Below, piece after piece: positions 21,051-25,835 of a stretch of DNA of 25,835 bases; positions within the stretch are counted from its first letter, which is position 1; each line of letters opens with the position of its first letter. Location of the stretch: the IMG/VR virus record IMGVR_UViG_3300046011_002532, positions 1 to 25,835 of that record. One strand, given 5' to 3'. The notes under the pieces were generated by a model. The model was not told the origin of the DNA and made no database searches. It worked only from the letters and a program-made list of their open reading frames with translations. A program made the translations under genes and the position numbers. Source of the stretch: a virus.

Positions 21051-21430
21051 TGCAAAGTTTTTACATCGAATACGTCGTGCGCGTTAGAAGTCAATTTCCA
21101 ACTACTGAGCCAATCGAAAAAGGAAACATACTTGTGAAAGCAAGTACCGAAGAAGAGGCTTTCAAGAAAGTAATGAATTACAGGAAATCACCAAAACTCT
21201 ACACGGAGATAAGCCACATCAGAGAATTAACACCACGAACATCACTAATGAAAATCTTTATCACCGTCTGTATCGCAATACTAGCGTTCCTAGCACTTAA
21301 CAAGTACGCAGAAAGCCGAGCAGTTGCGCTCATGGACATCGGCGCGTGCGTAGACGAAATGGTAGCCCTAGATGGCTTCACTGGAACAGCGCAGGAATCG
21401 TGGGAATTGTACGCAGAATCGTGCAAGTAG
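21050..21430 (+). CDS. Single-pass membrane protein (126 aa)
   Basis: A soluble N-terminal part (1-65, with VKASTEEEAFKKVMNYRKS) is followed by one clear membrane span (about 67-84, MKIFITVCIAILAFLALN) and a C-terminal part of about 40 residues with two cysteines (Cys108 region and Cys125). An internal Met at residue 67 could give a separate 60-aa product in which the span acts as a signal-like anchor. No family is recognised. Roles in superinfection exclusion or envelope modification are possible but unsupported. Confidence 0.65.
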   Translation: MQSFYIEYVVRVRSQFPTTEPIEKGNILVKASTEEEAFKKVMNYRKSPKLYTEISHIRELTPRTSLMKIFITVCIAILAFLALNKYAESRAVALMDIGACVDEMVALDGFTGTAQESWELYAESCK

Positions 21431-21507
21431 TACCAAGTATCATCTTTTACTAAAACATCGCGCCACGGGGCAAATAGACGGCAATTAGAGGGTATAAACC
21501 AACAAGT

Positions 21508-21993
21508 ATGAAAGTAAAAACAATCGACCTTAAAGGAAAGGAGTACGCACAGGTCAAAGACCGCATCAAAGCGTTCCGAGAAGCAACGACAAACGGTGCA
21601 ATCGAAACGAGCGTAACTCTCGACGGTGGAAACGCACTTATCAAGGCAACAGTAATTCACGACCTCAAAGACGAACACTCCAAGCGAGCAACAGGTACGG
21701 CGTACGGTACGATTAAGTCAGGCGACAAGTCATTCGAGAAGTTGGAGACAATCGCAGTCGGTCGCGCACTTGCCTACATGGGTTACCTTGCCGACGGTGC
21801 AATCGCATCATCAGAGGAAATGGAAGAGTTTGAGGAGTACAAGGGCAACAAGGTAGACGAAGCAGTAGTACGCCTTGAAGAATGTTCCGACCTCGACGAA
21901 TTGAAGCGCATCTTTACAGCACTTGGCGGTCTTATGGGAGAGCCAAAGATTGTCGAAGCAAAAGAGCGCATGAAGAAGCAACTAACCAAGTAA
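21508..21993 (+). CDS. Single-strand annealing protein, Erf/Sak-like
   Basis: 161 residues. The segment EKLETIAVGRALAYMGYLAD followed by GAIASSEEMEEF (residues 77-108) matches the conserved ET-x-A-x-GRALA-x-x-GY ... IAS-x-EE block of Erf-type annealing proteins. The preceding part (VTLDGGNALIKATVIHDL...GTAYG) is the expected beta region. The protein would pair complementary single strands in phage recombination. An exonuclease gene starts 1 nt after its stop, the usual partner. The C-terminal 55 residues are acidic helix. Shorter than typical Erf, so the exact subfamily is uncertain. Leader AACAAGT-ATG. Confidence 0.65.
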   Translation: MKVKTIDLKGKEYAQVKDRIKAFREATTNGAIETSVTLDGGNALIKATVIHDLKDEHSKRATGTAYGTIKSGDKSFEKLETIAVGRALAYMGYLADGAIASSEEMEEFEEYKGNKVDEAVVRLEECSDLDELKRIFTALGGLMGEPKIVEAKERMKKQLTK

Positions 21994-21994
21994 C

Positions 21995-22612
21995 ATGAAG
22001 ATTCTAAACGTAGAGCAAAACACAGACGCTTGGTTGGAAGCACGCCGCGGTAAAATCACTGGCTCAAAACTTGGCGACATCGTAGTGAAGCGCGGTACAG
22101 GCAAGAAGATTGGATTCTACGAACTTATTGCCGAGCGTCTTTCAGTACAGGAAGAACCAGAAGACCCAATGGAGCGTGGTCATCGCTTGGAAGACGAAGC
22201 ACGCAAGAAGTTTGAGGAGACAACAGGAAAGACCGTATCGACCGCGATTGGTATGTGCTACGCAAACGACAACGACGACATCACACTCTCGCCAGACGGA
22301 CTTATCGACAACGACGGCAAGTGGTCAGAAGCGGTTGAGATAAAATGTCTATCAGGTGCAAAACACCTCAAAGCGTACTTTGAAAAGGAAGTACCAGACG
22401 AGTACGAGTTCCAAGTGTTGCAATACTTTATTGTGAACGAAGACCTTGAAACGCTCTACTTCTGCTTCTACGACCCACGCATTACTGCTCTCCCATTCCA
22501 CTACATCGCAATCAAACGCGATTCAGTGGCGGAAGACGTAGAGGAGTACCGCGAGTATCAGAAGACGACGCTTGCAGAAATTAACGACCTTATTACACAA
22601 CTAGCATTCTAA
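21995..22612 (+). CDS. YqaJ-type recombination exonuclease
   Basis: 205 residues, matching YqaJ/lambda-exonuclease nucleases. N-terminal block: TDAWLEARRGKITGSKLGDI (residues 10-29). Next, MERGHRLEDEARKKFEE (59-75), in which Glu66 is probably catalytic. The PD-(D/E)XK core is LSPDGLID (Asp101) and VEIKC (Glu115, Lys117), and YEFQVLQYFIV follows. It would resect duplex DNA 5'-3' to leave single strands for the annealing protein immediately upstream. Nearly all conserved catalytic positions are in place. Confidence 0.85.
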   Translation: MKILNVEQNTDAWLEARRGKITGSKLGDIVVKRGTGKKIGFYELIAERLSVQEEPEDPMERGHRLEDEARKKFEETTGKTVSTAIGMCYANDNDDITLSPDGLIDNDGKWSEAVEIKCLSGAKHLKAYFEKEVPDEYEFQVLQYFIVNEDLETLYFCFYDPRITALPFHYIAIKRDSVAEDVEEYREYQKTTLAEINDLITQLAF

Positions 22613-22613
22613 A

Positions 22614-22934
22614 ATGGCTGAAACAATTTTTATCGACGGACTTAGCATTTACCCACCACGCGACGGCGCACCAACATTCCTCAAAGGCGCAATCAGTATC
22701 GACCCAGTACGATTCGCGGAGTTTATGCGAAAGAATCCGCAGTACATCAACGATAAGGGATACATTCGCGCAGACATCAAGGTATCTAAGAACGGTAAGT
22801 GGTATTTCGCGGTGAACACCTACGGACTTTCAGAGCCAGAACCAAAGGAAGTACCACCAGCACCAGAACGCAAGCCAGACGTAATGGTTGATAATTATCC
22901 AACGGACTACAACGCAGACGACATCGGTTTCTAA
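22614..22934 (+). CDS. SSB-like protein with acidic C-terminal tip
   Basis: 106 residues. A compact beta-type body (FLKGAISIDPVRFAEFMRKN, then GYIRADIKVSKNGKWYFAVN) is followed by a Pro/Glu-rich linker and a final NYPTDYNADDIGF. The DD-I-x-F tip resembles the partner-binding tip of bacterial single-strand binding proteins (DDDIPF). It lies 1 nt after the exonuclease and completes an annealase-exonuclease-SSB set. The body does not obviously match classic SSB, so this is an inference from tail and position. Confidence 0.55.
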   Translation: MAETIFIDGLSIYPPRDGAPTFLKGAISIDPVRFAEFMRKNPQYINDKGYIRADIKVSKNGKWYFAVNTYGLSEPEPKEVPPAPERKPDVMVDNYPTDYNADDIGF

Positions 22935-22945
22935 ATTAAATCAAA

Positions 22946-23500
22946 ATGAGAAAAATTAAAACAATCTTTGTCAGAAATGCAGAAAACGGTGGAAAAATAA
23001 TTGACGAGTATGCTGTCGATACTTCCGTCTTTGTAAATGCAAAGGCAACAGAGAAAATCGACGGTACAAACATCAGAGTAACAGTGCGAAATCACACCGT
23101 TGTGCGTGTTGAGAAGCGCAGAAACCCAGATAAGATACAGAAGCACAAGGGCATCATTGAACCTTGGTATGTAGATGCAAGCGATAGTGCGGAAGACAAG
23201 TGGATTATGGAGGCAGTAAGAGGAACAGATTTTTCAGAGATTCCAGACGGTGAATGGAGTGGTGAAGCTGTTGGTCAGAACATTCAAGGAAACCCGCTCA
23301 ATCTTGATTCACACAAGGTCGTCTTCTTTACACTCAATCAAGCACCTATTTTTGAAAATGTGCCTACCGACTATGAAGGTCTAAAAAAGTGGTTGCCTGA
23401 ACAAAAAAGTAAGTACGGAAACAATTGTGGCATTGAGGGCATTGTGTGGCATTGCGCTAATGGCGACATGGTAAAAATTAAAACAAAAGATTTTTTCTAA
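22946..23500 (+). CDS. Small RNA ligase (Rnl2-like nucleotidyltransferase)
   Basis: 184 residues with the covalent nucleotidyltransferase motifs in order. Motif I is TEKIDGTNIRV (nucleophile Lys37). A motif III-like GEWSGEAVGQNIQGNP spans 102-117. Motif IV is IEGIVW (163-168) and motif V is MVKIKTK (175-181, Lys177 and Lys179). RNA ligases of this type repair nicked RNA such as cut tRNA. T4 Rnl2 is about 330 residues; here only the catalytic domain is present, without the C-terminal domain. A DNA ligase is less likely given the DGTN form and size. Leader TAAATCAAA-ATG. Confidence 0.8.
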   Translation: MRKIKTIFVRNAENGGKIIDEYAVDTSVFVNAKATEKIDGTNIRVTVRNHTVVRVEKRRNPDKIQKHKGIIEPWYVDASDSAEDKWIMEAVRGTDFSEIPDGEWSGEAVGQNIQGNPLNLDSHKVVFFTLNQAPIFENVPTDYEGLKKWLPEQKSKYGNNCGIEGIVWHCANGDMVKIKTKDFF

Positions 23501-23514
23501 CTAAATCAAAAAGT

Positions 23515-23718
23515 ATGAAAACCCAATACCTTATTGTCCTCAACAAACTTAATCGCGACGGTAAAATTACAAACGTATGGGCAGTACAAAATAGAATCCT
23601 ACGATTGTCGGCACACATGTTCCAACTGAAAGCCGACGGAATCAGATTTCACACCTACTACCAGCGCAACAAGAAAGGAAAGACGACGCGCACGTTTGTT
23701 TATGAATTAGTGAAGTAA
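23515..23718 (+). CDS. Small basic protein, possibly winged-helix (67 aa)
   Basis: Leader CTAAATCAAAAAGT-ATG. Basic. A possible helix (WAVQNRILRLSAHMFQLKADG) is followed by a hairpin-like segment (RFHTYYQRNKKGKTTRTFVYEL) that could form a small winged-helix DNA- or RNA-binding unit. The fold guess is from pattern only and no family is assigned. It follows the RNA ligase by 14 nt. Confidence 0.6.
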   Translation: MKTQYLIVLNKLNRDGKITNVWAVQNRILRLSAHMFQLKADGIRFHTYYQRNKKGKTTRTFVYELVK

Positions 23719-23720
23719 AT

Positions 23721-23864
23721 ATGATTCTAAACATTATTGGTTGGTTTTGGTTATTGAGTGGTTATGTGTTCGCGTTAAACGATAAGGGTATTGTTGCCTT
23801 GTACTGTTACGGAATTGCAGTTGTAGTTTTTGTGTCAAATATTGTTTATACCCTAAGCAAGTAA
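23721..23864 (+). CDS. Tiny membrane protein (47 aa), first of three
   Basis: ATG 2 nt after the previous stop. Two hydrophobic stretches (MILNIIGWFWLLSGYVFAL, residues 1-19; GIVALYCYGIAVVVFVSNIV, 23-42) are separated by NDK, so a two-span hairpin is likely. There is no cleavable signal and no soluble domain. It starts a tandem of three tiny membrane genes similar in size to the 1673-2006 group, but with no clear sequence identity. Function unknown. Confidence 0.6.
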   Translation: MILNIIGWFWLLSGYVFALNDKGIVALYCYGIAVVVFVSNIVYTLSK

Positions 23865-23865
23865 T

Positions 23866-24000
23866 ATGGATTTTATAAAAAACACGTTGGTATTTTTCCT
23901 GAGTTTGTGTGCAATCATTGCTTACATAGGATTCTACCTACTCATGGTGTCTCTACCCGTTGTCGTTGGATTGGTTGTCTATAACGCAATCTTCAAATGA
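23866..24000 (+). CDS. Tiny membrane protein (44 aa), second of three
   Basis: TAATATG: ATG 1 nt after the previous stop. After MDFIKN the chain is hydrophobic to the end, with a proline at residue 31 that may mark the turn between two spans (about 8-27 and 32-43). No motif is recognised. It overlaps the next gene by ATGA, so translation is probably coupled. Confidence 0.6.
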   Translation: MDFIKNTLVFFLSLCAIIAYIGFYLLMVSLPVVVGLVVYNAIFK

Positions 24001-24173
24001 AAGACTTTATTGAAAACTTAGCGATTGGAATATTCGCTATCTGCGCAGTAACTATCCCAGTTACAATTATCTATTTGATTTGGTTCGGGAACTTGGTAGC
24101 ACTTCAAGTTCTAGCAACAACTGCATTACTAGCAGTAGTGTCTTCTGCAACAGTAGGTTTCATTAACCGATGA
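23997..24173 (+). CDS. Tiny membrane protein (58 aa), third of three
   Basis: ATGA overlap. Two spans are likely: about 8-30 (LAIGIFAICAVTIPVTIIYL) and 36-54 (QVLATTALLAVVSSATVGF), with a short N-terminal polar part (MKDFIEN) and ending NR. The layout is that of small holins or membrane-associated early proteins. Its location with early genes makes a lysis role doubtful. Overlaps the next gene by ATGA. Confidence 0.6.
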   Translation: MKDFIENLAIGIFAICAVTIPVTIIYLIWFGNLVALQVLATTALLAVVSSATVGFINR

Positions 24174-24511
24174 AAAACGTACAAGAGATTATCGACTACC
24201 TCTCCGACATCGCAGAGAAAGGTCAGGTGATACCACCAGATGTGTACGTTCGTTGCGCCGAGAGAGTAAACGTACTGTTGCAACCAGAGCAGGACAAACT
24301 ATTTCTCTTAGAACAGAACGTAGCAAAGAAACGTGCGGAATTGGTAATAAACGGGCAAACCGCCGCCTACGCAAAAATTGTCATCGAAGCATCAGACGAA
24401 TACACCGAAGCACGAAAGCAAAAGGCACTCGTAGAACGCGCACTAGAAGTTATCAAGTTGGCTAAGAAGCACGCACAACTCGTCGGTGATATGGCGAGAA
24501 GTGGAATGTAA
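24170..24511 (+). CDS. Helical protein of unknown function (113 aa)
   Basis: ATGA overlap with the third membrane gene. Almost all helical and rich in Ala, Lys and Glu: VQEIIDYLSDIAEKGQ at the start, then LFLLEQNVAKKRAELV and EARKQKALVERALEVIKLAK, which suggests a coiled coil. A short segment VIPPDVYVRCAERVNVLLQP separates helices. No family or catalytic motif is recognised. It might be the soluble partner of the membrane proteins, by position only. Confidence 0.65.
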   Translation: MKNVQEIIDYLSDIAEKGQVIPPDVYVRCAERVNVLLQPEQDKLFLLEQNVAKKRAELVINGQTAAYAKIVIEASDEYTEARKQKALVERALEVIKLAKKHAQLVGDMARSGM

Positions 24512-24512
24512 A

Positions 24513-24689
24513 ATGATAACAACACGAACAATCTCATTCCGCACACACAAAGACGACGAGAAAGAGTTTTCAAAGATTTGTGCAACGGTTGGAGTAACTA
24601 AATGTGAAGCGATGAGAAATCTATTGTCAGAGTTTTTAGAGATGTATGCAGACGAGAGAGAATTAGCGGTTAGAGTAATACGGAAATAA
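24513..24689 (+). CDS. Ribbon-helix-helix DNA-binding protein (58 aa)
   Basis: The ATG at 24513 is preferred over an in-frame GTG at 24486, which would lie deep in the previous gene. The product has a short strand (TRTISFRTHK), then helix EKEFSKICATVG, turn and helix TKCEAMRNLLSEFLEMYADE. This is the Arc/MetJ/CopG pattern, in which the strand of a dimer reads the DNA major groove. Probably a small transcription regulator of this or another phage operon. Target unknown. Confidence 0.6.
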   Translation: MITTRTISFRTHKDDEKEFSKICATVGVTKCEAMRNLLSEFLEMYADERELAVRVIRK

Positions 24690-24690
24690 T

Positions 24691-24762
24691 ATGAACGAAG
24701 CAGAAGCACTCACAGAAGCCGAAGCAACATTAGAAGACCGTAAAGCACGGTTGGATAAGTAA
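24691..24762 (+). CDS. 23-residue acidic peptide
   Basis: TAATATG places the ATG 1 nt after the regulator's stop, as at 23864-23868. The product is a charged helix-former (MNEAEALTEAEATLEDRKA then RLDK). The coupled start supports translation, but length and simple composition make it uncertain. Confidence 0.35.
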   Translation: MNEAEALTEAEATLEDRKARLDK

Positions 24763-24772
24763 ATAAAAATAT

Positions 24773-25156
24773 ATGTTCGACAATATACAGCACAAGACAC
24801 AATCAACGGTTGTTGCAGTCACAAGGGTTGTTGAAAAGACAATCTCACCCGACAAAGTGTCTGAAATGTACGACAGTATTCGTGAAGAAGTTGAGTCGAA
24901 TCTTATTCGACAACACCACATTAAATCCGACAAAATAAACGGTGTAATAGCACAGTTCAAACATAATGCCTGTACATCGCAACGCGTACTAAAGACACGT
25001 TTCATCATAAACGGAGAGGAAGTTTTGTTGACAGACCTTGTTCAAAGCGGTGAAGACCTATCCGAAGGTGAAATGTATGAAGTTTTCAGGAACCATTACG
25101 CGAGGTCTGTATCAGATGTTCTATTAAAAGACGTTGCGATAAAGTTGCTACAATGA
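24773..25156 (+). CDS. Unknown early protein (127 aa)
   Basis: ATG after an AT-rich leader (TAAATAAAAATAT-ATG). Beta N-terminus (STVVAVTRVVEKTISPDK), helix (SEMYDSIREEVESNLIRQHH), then RFIINGEEVLLTDLVQSGED and a C-terminal helix ending LLKDVAIKLLQ. No membrane span or recognised family. Overlaps the next gene by ATGA. Confidence 0.65.
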   Translation: MFDNIQHKTQSTVVAVTRVVEKTISPDKVSEMYDSIREEVESNLIRQHHIKSDKINGVIAQFKHNACTSQRVLKTRFIINGEEVLLTDLVQSGEDLSEGEMYEVFRNHYARSVSDVLLKDVAIKLLQ

Positions 25157-25452
25157 CCCAACCAACACACGAACAACGATTGAGAGAGGAGATACGCGCA
25201 TTCATTGGTAGCGACTGTGGGCGAATCCACACACCTGATGAGCGGAACATTGTAGTGGAAGACATCATTGATAAGGTAGTGGCGATACACCGCGAGTTTG
25301 TGAAAGAGGTTAGGGAACGGATAGAAAGACAAATGGAAACCATACATGGTTATGGTGGTCTTACTGATGAGTTCAAGAGCATAGAAAATCGCGCAATAAG
25401 AACCATCCTATCTTTGAACATCCTGAAATTAGAAGAAACTAACGAGAAGTAA
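25153..25452 (+). CDS. Helical charged protein, unknown (99 aa)
   Basis: ATGA overlap. Highly charged helices: EQRLREEIRAFIGSDCG, IVVEDIIDKVVAIHREFVKE and VRERIERQMETIHGYGG. No catalytic motif is recognised. Shares a similar helical character with the following 76-aa product (both contain a DEVLK/DKVV-type segment), so the two may be related, but similarity is too low to claim. Confidence 0.6.
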   Translation: MTQPTHEQRLREEIRAFIGSDCGRIHTPDERNIVVEDIIDKVVAIHREFVKEVRERIERQMETIHGYGGLTDEFKSIENRAIRTILSLNILKLEETNEK

Positions 25453-25682
25453 TGAAAACACCACGAGACAAAATCATAGAAGTATTGGATAGGTTTTTCC
25501 CTAGGAAAGAAGTTGTTGAATACATTGCAGATGAGGTTTTGAAAATTGTGGTTGGGGAGATAGAAAATGAGATGCCGAATGCTTGGTTTCCAAACAGCGC
25601 ACTACACTTGAAAAAGAGGTACATGGAAGACATCATCACATCACTCACACAAGGCACTACTAGCACTAAAAAAGAAGAATGA
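25452..25682 (+). CDS. Unknown small protein (76 aa)
   Basis: TAATG overlap. Starts MKTPRDKIIEVLDRFFPRKE, then VVEYIADEVLKIVVGEIENE, a middle with NAWFPNSALHLKKRY, and a polar end (TSTKKEE). Likely a helical DNA- or protein-associated factor, though no family is recognised. Confidence 0.55.
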   Translation: MKTPRDKIIEVLDRFFPRKEVVEYIADEVLKIVVGEIENEMPNAWFPNSALHLKKRYMEDIITSLTQGTTSTKKEE

Positions 25683-25735
25683 ACGCACAAGAAGCACGTG
25701 AAATAGTTATCCCCATAGCACCTATTGGCGAGTAA
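25679..25735 (+). CDS. 18-residue peptide, doubtful
   Basis: An ATGA overlap opens MNAQEAREIVIPIAPIGE. The coupled start is its only support. The frame also contains a TTATCCCCA box (25707-25715), so this stretch may be regulatory instead. Confidence 0.25.
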   Translation: MNAQEAREIVIPIAPIGE

Positions 25736-25752
25736 TACAGTGGTGGTAAACT
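25707..25752 (+). promoter_or_regulatory. Possible early promoter with DnaA-like box near the right edge
   Basis: TTATCCCCA (25707-25715) starts 18 bp before TTGGCG (25725-25730, 4/6). GTGGTAAACT (25743-25752) matches the late 10-mer at 8 of 10 positions and holds a 4/6 -10 with 16-bp spacing. The promoter boxes are weak; the 18-bp phasing is what makes it notable. No gene follows before the edge. Confidence 0.35.
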
Positions 25753-25835
25753 ATTAGTTGGTAGCACACGTTCGTACATTTAATCTGTGGCGGTGCGAGT
25801 AATCTAGCAGACGAACCACAACGGGATTGCGTCCT

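Noticed and set aside
21493-21498. TATAAA as a -10 before the annealing-protein gene
   Set aside because: No -35 at 16-18 bp and the start would leave almost no leader; too weak to list as a promoter.
21199-21678. 159-codon minus-strand frame in the early arm
   Set aside because: Antisense to two supported plus-strand genes; Cys/Phe/Val-rich with no leader, and no other minus-strand gene exists in this arm.
25741-25822. tRNA-like pattern (TTAGTTGGTAG and a GTGGT/ACCAC end pairing)
   Set aside because: No T-loop TTCRA, no 7-nt anticodon loop on a 5-bp stem, and weak D-stem pairing.

Overview
The window is part of a tailed bacteriophage genome (Caudoviricetes). It contains a complete packaging and head set (small and large terminase, portal, scaffold, major capsid), followed by connector-like, nozzle-like, fibre and ejection-type genes, and no gene long enough or of the right character to be a tape measure. 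This points to a short-tailed (podovirus-like) virion, which is an inference. The host cannot be named. Promoters look like bacterial sigma70 (TATAAT), TGA is used as a stop, and most isolated starts carry an A-rich leader (AAACAAAAAGT-ATG) instead of a Shine-Dalgarno sequence. No integrase, repressor, DNA polymerase or tRNA is seen.

Layout. Positions 1-17628 hold the late genes, nearly all on the minus strand and read right to left. They are a DUF6496-like protein, a small basic protein, a ParB-methyltransferase fusion, TerS, TerL, portal, two small unknowns, scaffold, major capsid, adaptor-like, nozzle-like, glycine-rich fibre, coiled-coil virion protein, lytic transglycosylase/ejection protein and a second fibre cut by the left edge. 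Five copies of the exact 10-mer GTGGTATAAT on the minus strand split this arm into modules starting near 17628, 14147, 11328, 6763 and 1602. A plus-strand island of three tiny membrane-protein genes (1673-2006) sits inside the late arm and meets the transglycosylase gene tail to tail with no gap.

Positions 17645-17884 are the control region. Divergent promoters lie back to back, a predicted RNA of about 95 nt ends at a terminator, and the first early promoter follows. The right arm (17885-25735) is all plus strand. It has small unknown genes, a replication-initiator-like gene with iteron-type repeats inside its coding sequence and a strongly structured leader, then more small genes. After these come a recombination set (Erf/Sak-like annealing protein, YqaJ-type exonuclease, SSB-like protein), a small RNA ligase, a second cluster of tiny membrane proteins, a ribbon-helix-helix protein and several unknowns. 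Genes are tightly packed, often with ATGA or TAATG overlaps.

The most interesting signals are regulatory. They are the repeated late promoter, DnaA-box-like 9-mers phased to early promoters, a hairpin/pseudoknot around a perfect but apparently start-less Shine-Dalgarno sequence before the initiator, the in-gene iterons, a candidate small RNA, and predicted transcript 5' ends that begin with a stem-loop. All of these are read from sequence by eye and are untested.
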